Shown in pieces: positions 57,609 to 63,688 of a DNA stretch of 64,000 bases. Positions within the stretch are counted from its first letter, which is position 1, and each line of letters opens with the position of its first letter. The stretch is from Metopolophium dirhodum. Lineage: Eukaryota > Arthropoda > Insecta > Hemiptera > Aphididae. The position numbers and the translations under genes are program-made. The DNA is taken from assembly GCF_019925205.1 (NCBI RefSeq), contig NC_083568.1:11158393-11222392 (forward strand). Reading direction: 5' to 3'. The notes beneath the pieces are model-generated. The model worked only from the letters and a program-made list of their open reading frames with translations, ran no database searches and was not told the origin of the DNA.

Positions 57609-57900
57609 GATGATACGACTGCGTCTATATATATAATATACAATATCGTTATTATTATATAAACGCATTTCGAGCAACAGTTTGACGAACTTACCCCACC
57701 CCAGCCGTTCGGCAGAAACCCATCGTTCTTGGTCCAATTATCGAGATTGACGTAGAACAATCCGGCGCTCATGAGAAACACCCACGCAGCCAAGTTGATG
57801 GCGTTCATCAGATGGTTAAATATCAAACTTTTTTTAACGCCAGCTGCAAGGAGCACCATCATCAACAGAGTGATGCCCGCGGCCAGGATATCCGGTTTTC
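12468..57900 (-). CDS. SLC7 cationic amino acid transporter, SLC7A14/CAT4-like (10 exons, 5' end missing)
   Basis: Multi-exon gene, one coding path: 57900-57695, 41732-41561, 36829-36646, 36488-36364, 32046-31895, 31814-31669, 25101-24915, 21421-21183, 14926-14799, 12835-12468. The product is a membrane permease of the amino acid-polyamine-cation superfamily; relatives move arginine, lysine and ornithine across plasma or lysosomal membranes. Seen directly: the family signature GAATCFYAFIGFD followed by TTGEE, the block GSMFPMPRIIYSMAQDGLLF, the block MMSIGTLFAYTLVSTCVLIL with RYQP after it, and a C-terminal PFVPSFSIAVNLYLIFQ plus YYGIKHSTLE. Eleven hydrophobic segments are visible (predicted TM4-TM14). 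The long TM10-TM11 loop and 14-TM layout favour SLC7A14/CAT4 over CAT1-3; this is inference. All nine internal junctions are GT-AG with matching phases. The first visible exon starts mid-codon, so the N-terminus and TM1-TM3, about 140-150 residues by family length, lie upstream. Substrate cannot be read from the sequence. Confidence 0.93.
14799..14926 (-). CDS. Transporter exon, TM13 to first part of TM14
   Basis: 128 bp, acceptor TTTTACAG, donor GTATGT. Encodes QILVFKTPWVPFVPSFSIAV, NLYLIFQLSSMTLLRIVVW and VSI. The P-VPF-P--(S/A)---N-YL---LS motif is a hallmark of the last helix pair in CAT transporters. It was recognised by reading the minus strand between exons. Confidence 0.93.
15795..16081 (-). 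mobile_element. tRNA-derived SINE, copy 1
   Basis: Read on the minus strand, the head (from 16081) is tRNA-like: an A-box-like GTCCGAGCGGACTAAGGCG and a B-box-like GAGTTCGATACC, resembling a Leu/Ser-type tRNA. The body carries TTCGGGCAAGTCACGG, shared with copy 2. The tail is an A-rich run (T-rich on plus near 15795-15810). It is flanked by a 12-bp duplication CGCATGTTTTTT at 15783-15794 and 16082-16093. It is non-coding and would depend on a LINE for movement. It sits in the intron between the TM12 and TM13 exons. Confidence 0.85.
20030..20293 (+). repeat. Dispersed repeat pair, copy 1
   Basis: Shares with 38800-39073 the landmarks TTACGC-GTC, TAATATT-TTGTATAA, TGCTCACAATATAT, CCCTATGG-G, CATAGCCGACCGCC and GCTGAACAATA. 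Direct orientation, roughly 75% identity by eye. Non-coding, intronic. Confidence 0.6.
21183..21421 (-). CDS. Transporter exon, TM11-TM12
   Basis: 239 bp, acceptor read as AAAATAG, donor GTAAGT. Encodes AATYLCPAIFPWVDMGPATE, ESG, then two long hydrophobic helices separated by SSESSTF, ending AISRKPQNK. The P-FPW-D-GPATEESG approach to TM11 and the KPQN-type loop after TM12 fit the SLC7A14-like branch. The last codon is split after two bases. Confidence 0.92.
21559..21821 (-). mobile_element. tRNA-derived SINE, copy 2
   Basis: Minus-strand head GGGGACGGAGTGGCCGAGTG gives a clear A box (TGGCCGAGTGG) and a B box GGTTCAAACC. The body shares TTCGGGCAAGTCACGG and the segment around CACACGTGT with copy 1. 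An A-tail (T-run on plus from about 21561) abuts a 10-bp duplication ACCATAAATT at 21549-21558 and 21822-21831. It lies only 140 bp upstream of the acceptor of the TM11-TM12 exon. Confidence 0.87.
24114..24363. mobile_element. MITE-like inverted repeat, about 250 bp
   Basis: The left arm GAAATAACACTGTGGATGGG, and onward to TTATTCTAATTTAGATTTGA, is matched in reverse by the right arm ending GTGTTATTTAATC. The arms are about 75-90 bp with some mismatches; the centre is GC-richer. Lies in the intron between the acidic-loop exon and the TM11 exon. Confidence 0.65.
24915..25101 (-). CDS. Transporter exon, acidic and glycine/alanine-rich loop
   Basis: 187 bp, acceptor TTGTTTCAG, donor GTAGTA. In frame it reads SSPDSDDTYFGDDSEEGRDD, then QYLVSDRCESKFYG, a G/S/T/A stretch and NITRSLK. 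It is a charged, presumably cytosolic loop. A different frame of the same DNA gives an arginine-rich peptide that should be ignored. Inclusion is supported by phase on both sides (one base in, phase 0 out). Confidence 0.85.
26439..26850 (+). repeat. Two tandem imperfect copies of a 210-bp unit
   Basis: Unit landmarks GTACCCACTT, ATTATCGT-TTTCGCGA, GAGGCGC, AAATCGAATTCGAAAAGC, CACCGTCACAATACGCGTTT and GACGAGGGGCTGA occur twice, about 210 bp apart. Long open frames appear on both strands over it, which is a by-product of CG-rich composition; no protein is recognised. Confidence 0.75.
28438..29820 (+). repeat. Family-R dispersed repeat with internal tandem duplication
   Basis: Begins TAGGTAAGTGGAT, then CTGCTGTACAGTAGGTTACA and CACTGTAATGGATG, and ends near ACACATCATTGTAAAATCA. 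An internal unit starting TTTGAACTTTAAATGCTTAT recurs with a period of about 545 bp (28720 and 29264). The frame from 28745 is part of the repeat and not a host gene. Lies in the intron between the two loop exons. Confidence 0.75.
30504..30569 (+). repeat. (GA)n / GACA microsatellite
   Basis: Two GA runs separated by CAGACAGACA. The minus strand gives Leu-Ser repeats in two frames; these are not genes. Confidence 0.9.
30943..31500. mobile_element. GC-rich TIR element, 558 bp
   Basis: Termini AGACCTGCAAGGGCC and GGCCCTTGCAGGTCT are perfect 15-bp inverted repeats. Inside, a motif close to GGACCGGGCC recurs in direct orientation at least six times, making the element far GC-richer than its surroundings. 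No protein is supported. No target duplication was identified. Confidence 0.75.
31669..31814 (-). CDS. Transporter exon, glutamine-rich loop segment
   Basis: 146 bp, acceptor CGTTGCAG, donor read as GTAAAC. Encodes VVQDDQKYAYTNQGYGNQTS, then a Q- and P-rich stretch ending RIMVRKVTR. This is the poorly conserved loop between TM10 and TM11, so support comes from phase continuity and flanking splice sites rather than homology. The donor is weaker than those of neighbouring exons. An inverted-repeat element ends 169 bp into the following intron. Confidence 0.85.
31895..32046 (-). CDS. Transporter exon, TM10 and start of the large loop
   Basis: 152 bp, acceptor TATAAAG, donor GTAAGT. Completes the glycine of MSIGTLFAYTLVSTCVLILR and continues with YQPQTSTVIHFFPETMRS and PMNAPKQIVTNGRVNF, a hydrophilic region. 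The (L/F)AY(S/T)LV---VL-LRYQP core is strongly conserved in CATs. The next exon follows after an 80-bp intron. Confidence 0.95.
32645..33470. mobile_element. hAT-like non-autonomous element candidate
   Basis: Starts TTTTGTAAAGTACTTGAGTA and ends, inverted, with AGTACTTGTAAAAATTATC. Both ends are rich in AAGTATTTGTATT-type subterminal motifs in opposite orientation, a pattern seen in hAT elements. The interior is AT-rich without a transposase. Confidence 0.45.
36364..36488 (-). CDS. Transporter exon, TM9 to start of TM10
   Basis: 125 bp, acceptor read as TATATAG, donor GTAAGT, separated from the previous exon by only 157 bp. Encodes SLSQIFPLTGTPVVATVLSG, a small-residue helix and NLDTLIEMMSIG. 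The TPV-AT and L-E(M/L)MSIGT pattern matches CAT proteins. The final glycine codon is split after its first base. Confidence 0.95.
36646..36829 (-). CDS. Transporter exon, VPY-KID loop and TM8
   Basis: 184 bp, acceptor TTTGCAG, donor GTGAGG. The split codon with the previous exon makes the valine of VPYTKIDENAALLDMF; then comes GAPRCQMIVAAGAMAGLL and the highly conserved GSMFPMPRIIYSMAQDGLLF, which couples TM8 to the following loop in CAT proteins. It exits with two bases of a lysine codon. Confidence 0.96.
38120..38200 (+). repeat. tRNA-like fragment, possible SINE relic
   Basis: GGTTCGATCCCC near 38160 matches the pol III B-box consensus, preceded by a loop-like CTTTTAATC and ATAAAGTCCAC reminiscent of tRNA-Lys, and followed by a T/A-rich stretch. 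The acceptor stem does not pair and the A box is unclear, so this is not a functional tRNA. Confidence 0.3.
38800..39073 (+). repeat. Dispersed repeat pair, copy 2
   Basis: Partner of 20030-20293, in the intron between the TM7 and TM8 exons. No target duplication or terminal inverted repeat was recognised, so its class is unknown. Confidence 0.6.
41561..41732 (-). CDS. Transporter exon, TM6-TM7 with CAT signature
   Basis: 172 bp, entered in phase 0 after TATACAG and left in phase 1 before GTAAGT. Encodes VFKGAATCFYAFIGFDIIAT, the TTGEEAHNPKKSIP loop and one further helix ending ILTLI. The GAATCFYAF(I/V)GFD-IATTGEE signature is the most diagnostic stretch of CAT-type SLC7 proteins. It is separated from the previous exon by a 15,962-bp intron that hosts the BEL/Pao element. 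Confidence 0.96.
43238..43268 (+). repeat. (AAT)n microsatellite
   Basis: About ten AAT units close to the left end of the family-R repeat; yields a poly-tyrosine minus-strand frame. Confidence 0.85.
43341..44885. repeat. Family-R repeat with inverted second arm
   Basis: The left arm (43341-44190, plus) matches 28438-29820. The right arm (about 44480-44885) is the same end in reverse, finishing TAACCTACTGTACAGCAGAG. The whole block is thus a 1.5-kb structure with long inverted ends, in intron 1. The frame at 43808-44005 repeats sequence also found near 29440, where it is broken by a stop. Confidence 0.7.
47664..47668. repeat. Target-site duplication, left copy (ACTTT)
   Basis: ACTTT directly precedes the 5' LTR and the same five bases directly follow the 3' LTR at 54058-54062. 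An intact 5-bp duplication shows that both LTR ends come from one integration event. Confidence 0.9.
47669..48612 (+). repeat. 5' LTR of BEL/Pao element
   Basis: 944 bp, TG...CA ends. Comparison by eye with 53114-54057 shows no mismatch. The first two thirds are GC- and CpG-rich compared with the surrounding AT-rich DNA; the last third is AT-rich and carries AATAAA at 48462-48467. Promoter and transcription start are expected here, but no TATA box is obvious. Confidence 0.96.
48615..48630 (+). promoter_or_regulatory. Primer-binding site, probably tRNA-Tyr
   Basis: TGGTCCTTCGGGCCGG begins two bases after the 5' LTR. Its complement would be a tRNA ending CCGGCCCGAAGGACCA. Insect and vertebrate tRNA-Tyr ends CCGGCTCGAAGGACCA from general knowledge, so the match is near perfect with one difference. 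The tRNA identity is an inference. Confidence 0.75.
48707..53005 (+). CDS. BEL/Pao gag-pol polyprotein, C-terminally truncated
   Basis: Uninterrupted frame of 1432 codons. Residues 138-300 resemble the DUF1759 gag region (LPKIELPKFDG, W--F-D-F). Zinc-binding cysteines lie at 354-366, a CX2CX4HX4C knuckle at 387-400 and CKKC at 406-409. Protease: ILLDSGSQ with D486, closing around GGDLYP 591-596 and LGWIIVGS. Reverse transcriptase: IRVVFDASA near 781-789, D828 in FVADIEKMYRQI, and YVDD at 904-907. Pao-type RNase H: D1080 (GFADAS), E1130 (IPRLELCAA), D1162 (WSDST) and D1208 (DNPADPASRG). The integrase zinc finger begins (HFHHISLHGGS 1393-1403) but the following Cys pair and whole DDE core are missing; about 20 unrelated residues lead to the stop. 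Intact BEL/Pao polyproteins are usually 1700-1800 residues, so about 350 are lacking. The start is the first ATG, 94 bp after the LTR. Confidence 0.95.
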   Translation: MGRPKRQDLDNAADSKRSLVRARASRDASLRSIKKINTIAEEVKLDVDRRALFEAHYLSLKRFVDQFELEQQAVLNALVDLDNVVEFENVDAVVTDTMEEVCANIQLIATGFHSTSVNVTADNNVSTGARQTAQAIVLPKIELPKFDGNVLGWVSFRDMFQSLVHDNPDISNIQRYHFLILSLSGPALTVVKAIPLTADNYIIAWNALKQSFENQRLLASAHIDKLFSFVPLKKESLSSLSSFVHVFTENVSAIKALGVKDLAGFILFHIGARVIDTETRRLFEASIEQNAVPNLDILLQFVAHRCKILENVGTSVGTNDKPDSTLKGSSKKNKSGSLGKTSLSVSSTSTTSKCLFCQHEHQIYRCFVFKRKPVTVRRKFVSDHNLCFICLKTGHSVGSCTASFTCKKCEGRHNTLLHIENVGTKNNSETTQKEKSDVQSSTSKPVENNTVFAGTIATQATVVLGTAVVRIQDDTGVTHQVRILLDSGSQVSAITAGCATRLGLKRTRSHVEVVGLSQQPVSKVKGVTQCAFFPLQSDQPLFKANNVIILSQITGLMPMCSLPATVRTRYQHLVLADPEFDHPGTVDMLIGGDLYPMILQPKADIIHTPGLPSAMHTNLGWIIVGSLRDPTSLPLMSLTISAVPVLNETLQRFWTVEEPTAPVHSTTEDERCEEWFCKTVSRDTSGRFCVALPFRSTIEVQGNQNQDLSTASGLGSSRAMAQNRLFNIERRLAKDPELYSAYRDFMDEYLSLGHMRLAEKPGKYFIPHHAVVKRQNEKLKIRVVFDASAKSSSGLSLNDCLATGPKLQSDITDILLRSRFHKFLFVADIEKMYRQIRVNDADCAYQHILWRNSPTEEVKEYELCTITYGVNAAPFLAIRCLHQLDSENGSEFPLAENLLVTSTYVDDIVAGADTEKEALELQDQVISLLRKGGFHLRKWASNCEAVLKGIAAEDRAMDPSFELKDDQSVKVLGLHWITTSDALGYHININKVEPTKRTILSTIARLYDPVGALGPVVFWAKCIMQELWIEKLDWDASPSSDIIDKWHKFTTELPALSSFSLSRYINACSSKTIQLLGFADASQKGYAAVVYMRVIDMQDEVTVHFLTGKTKVAPLKASQTDESLTIPRLELCAALLLARLLSHQLFVLRDIVTIDCVRAWSDSTIVLAWLNGDQKQFKIFVTNRVAKIRSLLPHCEWSHVRSSDNPADPASRGMLPEELLTNRLHLNGPEFLQDPNCEFSSLMPNEFSPEQLPEIKTSVKNVLFVHDSIQPSDMISQFSTLTKMQRVLAYCFRFARRRNIPKSSGPITRMEYERAMNAAILCTQMTYLSDLQKQIQNQGSITPTTIAQLAPFIDSNGIIRVGGRLKRALLDENAKYPILLPQKTHLTELIIRHFHHISLHGGSRLVLSMIHHLKRAPILPISLTFFLCIYTL
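53084..53113 (+). promoter_or_regulatory. Polypurine tract preceded by a 20-bp palindrome
   Basis: AAAGGGGGGAGGA at 53101-53113 sits immediately before the 3' LTR and is the expected plus-strand primer site. Overlapping its start, 53084-53103 is a perfect palindrome, TTTGAAAGCATGCTTTCAAA, able to form a hairpin next to the primer. Confidence 0.85.
53114..54057 (+). repeat. 3' LTR of BEL/Pao element
   Basis: 944 bp, same as the 5' LTR offset by 5445 bp. It immediately follows the polypurine tract. Its AATAAA at 53907-53912 is the likely poly(A) signal for the element transcript. Minus-strand frames of 81 codons inside both LTRs are by-products of the CpG-rich segment and are not claimed as genes. 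Confidence 0.96.
54058..54062. repeat. Target-site duplication, right copy (ACTTT)
   Basis: Matches 47664-47668 exactly, abutting the CA end of the 3' LTR. Confidence 0.9.
57083..57235 (+). repeat. 76-bp perfect tandem duplication
   Basis: Unit CCGTTAACACCTGCAGCATT through TACCGACTTTTTT occurs twice with a period of 76 bp and no mismatch apart from the length of the T run at the end. Located about 460 bp inside intron 1 after the TM5 exon. Confidence 0.9.
57569..57605 (+). repeat. (AAT)n microsatellite
   Basis: About twelve uninterrupted AAT-type units, roughly 90 bp into intron 1 of the transporter. It produces spurious poly-isoleucine and poly-leucine frames on the minus strand. Confidence 0.9.
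57695..57900 (-). CDS. Transporter exon, TM4-TM5 (first visible exon)
   Basis: 206 bp: two bases complete a split codon, then 68 codons ending in phase 0. It begins after an acceptor read as TTACAG and ends before donor GTAAGT (57694 downward). Reads KPDILAAG, then a hydrophobic helix, VKKSLIFNHLMNAINLAAW, a second helix and the loop DNWTKNDGFLPNGWGG. This corresponds to the CAT region before the GAATCFYAF block. The preceding coding exon was not found between 57901 and 64000. Confidence 0.93.
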
Positions 57901-60900
57901 CTGTAACGTGATAAATGTTATATGTTAAACTAATGATATATGTTTTGCCGGTGTCGTCGCATAAACGTATTATATAATATTATAATATATCATGTGCATA
58001 AGTACATCATAATATTATTGCAAGACAATAAGACCATCCACGACGTTCGTTGCGATAATCACCGCAGATTTCCCATATAGGTATACATGTTATACCGTGT
58101 TTGAATATATAATAATATATGAATAATAATTAATCATTGATTTCTTTACAGAACACCTCCATTTCGTACCAAACGCATAAACATGCAACTTCAAATGTCT
58201 GAGGTAACGAGGCGAATCCAAAAAAAGTAGAGACAAAAGTTTAACACAATAAATTATTATATTGCTAATTTTAAACGTCCCGTTTGACCACGATTTATAC
58301 GCTGAAAATGCACATACTTTTCAAATTGCACTTAACATGAAATTAAATTGCAATTAAAAATGTATACACGGTTCACTGTGACGTGGAATCTAATTGCTAT
58401 AAAACGTATCTTTGTATATTTGAGTAAAAAATCATTTTTATTGCATACTTCTGCAGCGTGATAACATAAGGAGGCGCTTCATTTGGTCATAATATTCGTA
58501 GACAAAATACGATGAGTTATCTCGCATTAGTTTGCACTATATAAACGAGTATTTACGTTTTAGGTTATTTGAGTGACTATGATGGTGGGACATACACTAA
58601 GCCGACAAAACAACAAACAAAGAAACGATACCAAATATTCAAAAAAAATTTTAATTTCCGGAAAATATAAAAAAACGACTAATTTTAAACTTTCTATGCA
58701 CACCAATAATACACTTAATTGGAAACATGATTATTTTTATATAACAGTTTGCATAACTAACTTTGGAAAAAAATGCACCATTAGTTTTATTATATTGATG
58801 TCAATATAACCAACGAAAACCCACAATTTCATACTTATAGGACTAAAACAAACTATAATTTTTCAATAACATTGTTACTAATGATTATTATTATTATCTT
58901 GTAATTTTTTCCAACATGCTTAATTATATTCGTAATATTCTCATTTTGAACACTAATGTAACTGTTAATAAAAGCTGATTGGCGTTGACTACCTATATAA
59001 AATAAATATAAAATAATATATTGAATATTGATATACCTACGTGACAAAATGTCTTTATTTTGATGTTTTTAGTACCCCTAACACCTGTTCACTGTTCAAA
59101 TTTCATTGACAAAACATATATTATAGTGATTTGATGGTCATCATAATACGAGCAATATTTTTTATTTATTTATTTGAAATACAAGCCCCAAGGTATTCAG
59201 TACAAAAAAATTAAATATACTTATACTAGTTTGATAAAAAAACATATATATAGCAGATATTATGTAACTATGTGATGAAATTTGAAGCAATAAATTTTAA
59301 TAAGACATATTAAATTAATAGTATCAACTACCTATGTTATTTACGATTTTAAGAATCTTTTTTTAGAAGTGTTTATTGTAATTTAATTTTATAAATTATT
59401 TTGAAAACCAGTTATAAACCAGAATGATTTAACCTAATCATTAAAAAGTTATAAAAAAGATAATACCTAATGAATGTGTATTTTAAATAATTTAGGAGTT
59501 AAGGAAATTAACGCTCAGAATCTAACTTAACCAATAATAAGTTCTTAAAAATAGTTTCTAATCTTGTTAAACACGCCATTACAGAGTTTAAATTATCCTA
59601 CTAAAAGCAACTCTGTTAATGTGTTTTTTTTTCAACAACGTCAAAGACGACGAAAAGTAGAACAAGTAAATTTCAATTACACTAGATTAAGATTTTCCAA
59701 TTTATACACCCACATTTAAACCTAGCTACCGAAGCAATACTGTAAATACAGTGAGGTCGAATTCGTTTCTGTGACGAGTTAAACGACTGAAATCCCGGAT
59801 AATTTAATTTAAATCTAGCTTAACAAGCATTATAGCGATCTGCAATAATTCTACGGAAAAAATCTTGCCAAAATTGCTTAATCAATAACTGGGTCATGCA
59901 TTAATGTCGAAAAAGTGTTTTGAATAAATATTTTCTTTTACGGTTAACCCGTATTCATGTATTCAGTTTAAATCGTGCGCAAGTAAAAAAATATCCGTCT
60001 GCTCTATATTTTATTTTGTGTAAGGGTAGTGGTAAAGGTGTTTGGTGAGACGCCATGGTAGTCGAAATTAATCAAATAAATCAGCACGATAAAGATGGCG
60101 AATTTTTCGAAAGTGCCAACATTTTGTATACATTTGCTTTAATGACGATTTTAGAAAAATATCTATTGAAAAAAATATGTGCCAATATACAATAAATAGA
60201 GTATAAGAGAAGTTCTGCTTAATTTTTAAGCTTTTTGACCGGCAAACATTAATCAACCAGGGCCGCAGTTGAAAAATTATTTTACCGCTCCATCTCACCA
60301 TCTCAATGATTCTCTTTTATATAATTATGTATATTTCAATGGATTTTATTTTTATTTTTTTTTCGGAAAAATCATCAATTATTTATATATTATTTATTAA
60401 CTGTTAGCGCACATAGGTATAATATTTCTCAGTAAAATCAAAAAAAGTGTACTGTTGAAAAAAATTAAACTTTACGTCATGACTGTTGATTGAAGAATTT
60501 GTAAATAGTTAATGCTCATCGTTATTACTGATTCTATATAATTATAATGGGTTCATTGTTCATGGTGCAAATTAACTCAATATATCTTTCTTCTTGGTCT
60601 TAAATGGATGTTATCGTATTCAACATAAAAAAGGAACGCTTAATTGAATATTATTGGTAACTTGTGTAAACCTACTGAGTTGTATATCCTTAGATCCACG
60701 TCAGTATTTTTGGATGAATTTATATACAGTTATTTTTTCATAAGAAACACATAAATTTATGGTACGGCTTTTGGTATACTTTTGGTGTTATCTAAATTCA
60801 ATGACTTGAAATTACTTCTGAAATGTGTAATTTCGTTTGGGAAACGATGCTCGTAAATCATCTGGAAACTATTTTTAAAGTATTTTATTTAGCCACCCTC

Positions 60901-63688
60901 AACAATTTGGTGCTCGGGAAATTGCCCTTTTCGGATCCCCCCTCCCTAAATGTGGTCCAGTAGCCAATCGTTGATGTTTGGACATTTGGTATATGGGTTA
61001 TTATACCAGTAACCAATCAAAGGTGACAGCTATTGTATTTTACCGCTGTTCAAATAATTAAACTTTCAACTGGTTGTGTGAGTTGTTTGAAAATAAATCG
61101 TAACAAATCCACTACGGATAAAACGTCAACGATGACGTAAGGTTTTTAAAGTCTTGATGATATAATACTTAGTCACTTATCAGAGAATACTCTACGAATG
61201 TACACTCAGGTGGACAGATGTAATAATAATAATAATAATAATATGTCCGAAGAATAAACAAGATAAAATAATTGAAACGTGCGCCGTGCTGGAATTATAA
61301 TTACCAGGAAGTAGCTTTTATTAGACGAAAAAAATCAAAACGTATTTATTATAGATTCGGTACATCCGGTTCCTTAGGGACTCGATCGACAAAATATTGT
61401 TGCGTAACAAACGATTTAAAAATAAACTTTTGTTCCGTTTTCCAACAATCCCTTTTTCGATATAATAATACGTAATACTATATGACGCGTTTCACCGTGC
61501 GATTTAATGAGCAAAAAATGATTTTATTTTATTCCTGTTTTTTTTTAATCCGAATAGTCAAACGCGCACAGTATGATCGTTGAATACAGGTCGCATATCC
61601 CTTTGGACTTTGATCTTGTCATAACTCATAATATAATAGTGTTATACACACGATTTACCAAAAATTTACTTGCAATATAAATCTATAAAACATGAAGTAC
61701 CTACTTATTCTTGTCGTAACAAAATGTACACCGTAAAATATTATAATGCAATACAAATCGCAGATGGCAGAGTCGGGCATTTGTACGTCTTTTGATATCC
61801 ACTGTGTTTAACTCAGATTTCACGGGGGTGGGAAAAAACGAGAATTCGCAATGTTAATATTATAGGTACCTTTTTAAGGATTAAAACACATTCGTTACTG
61901 CTGCTGAACTAAAAAATACGACAGAATTAAAATTCTCGTTTCGTTCTTACATAATTTAATTATAAGTTCACGTTTTTTTACGTTTAGAACCTTGTTGTAC
62001 ATCTAAATAATTAAATATAATCTCGGTAGGAAAGAAAAGCCAATACGGACGGGGAAACCCGGGAGGGGTTTCGGCGGCATACGACACCCCCTTCCACCAT
62101 AGTTTTGTTAATTAATACTATTATTATACGAGTACTAATAAAACAACGTTTTAAATGTATTATTATACACAATTGTGTAACTAAATTAAAACAAATACGT
62201 GTGTGTGTGAGTAATGGTGATACCCCCTTAAGAAAAATCCTGCAGAATACGCCTGCGCTGCAGGGCCAGTAGTGCCAGTAATATTTCGGAAATCCCAATG
62301 TATGTGTTTAGTTTTAAGTTTGTAATTTTATGTAGCATAAACATTTAATTTGTTTCCTAAAAAGTAAAAACAAAACAGTACGACTCTGCGCTGAGCGTGT
62401 TAAGGGGTATAAAAAAAGATATAAAAACGCTGTTAGTAAATATTTTGTTTGAGCTTACGGCGAAAACGTTTCCATCATCATAATCGAATTACCTACCTCT
62501 GCAGACTGCATACATATGATATTATATTGTACAATATAATATTATTATAATAGTGTATTCGATCACGCTACTTTCCGGAATAATTTCTATGATCGACGAC
62601 TGATGTCCTAACAAAGTTTTCGGGTAATTTAATAAAATAAAATATTATGTACATAATACTGAGTTTCCTATTCTCGGTTCACCGAGAGAATACGACTGCA
62701 AAGTGATGACGTAGGCTGTTGCGGCGGAGTACGAGACGTTTTGGTTTGTGCGCAATCACACATTTTCTCAGTGAACGGACAATATTAACAATAATAATAT
62801 TTATGTAAAATCATTGTTTTAAACAGCAATCGAATAATCACCATCAACATAACGTGATATTAATTACATGTTCAGTATAATTATACATTGTATATATATA
62901 AATATTGTATGGAAACTATCACAATATTAATATAATATGATATTGAATTTTGCGGGACGGTTTCGATAAACAACAAATCAGATAATATATAGTAATATTA
63001 TAACTGTACCATATATAAATAACTGTTAATTTTTGTATATTATGTATAAATATTGTAAACTACATATTATATAAGACAGTTCAAAATAATATGATCTCGT
63101 CTAATACCCATCCGTTATATATATATATATATAAAATAATATATTATGTAAAAATTACACACTATTCCTAGGTAATTGTATACAGAAAATAATAATAAAT
63201 GTCGAAACGAAAATAATTATAACCTATATTTTAATCAGTATTATTAATAATTGAAATTTATTTTTGCTATTCTATACAGTTTTACATAATATTAATTATA
63301 AGTGTGATAAATATTTTATACATAGATACCTAATAAGACCCTAAGACATTTGAAAAGATTCAATAACCTATTAAAAAGATAATGAAACCAAAGGACTAGA
63401 TATTTTTATATTTTCAGTTGTCACTGACTTAAAGTTAATTAACTAAAATTTTCCTTCAATGCTTGAGTGGAAACTAATCATTCAGTAAATTATTAAAAAT
63501 AGGTAATTATTATCGATTTAGGTACGCACTTATAAAATTATTCATCAAGAATAATTAATTATAATATCAACTAGTATACACATAACACAACTAATGATAC
63601 AGTTTTATAACATTGAATATAATGTCAGAATATTACAAAAAAAATAATTTAAAAATGTCGTACGTTCCTAACATATTAAAAATAATAA
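57901..63688. other. Upstream intron or 5' flank, no exon found
   Basis: Searched on the minus strand for CAT TM1-TM3 signatures (GVG-T-GAGIYVL, AE-GAR-P-AGS) without success. AT-rich, with an (AAT)n tract at 61221-61243 and an (AT)n tract near 63119. The N-terminal exons probably lie beyond 64000. Confidence 0.6.

Larger units (their letters stand above)
41733..57694 (-). other. Intron 1 of visible transporter gene (about 16 kb)
   Basis: GT-AG intron between the TM5 and TM6 exons. Contains the BEL/Pao retrotransposon, an inverted pair of family-R repeats at 43341-44885 and the 76-bp tandem duplication at 57083-57235. From 44886 to 47668 and 54058 to 57080 I see only AT-rich sequence with no recognisable gene. 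Confidence 0.85.

Noticed and set aside
62011..62298. 95-codon minus-strand frame
   Set aside because: No similarity to the missing transporter N-terminus and no membrane signature; likely chance.
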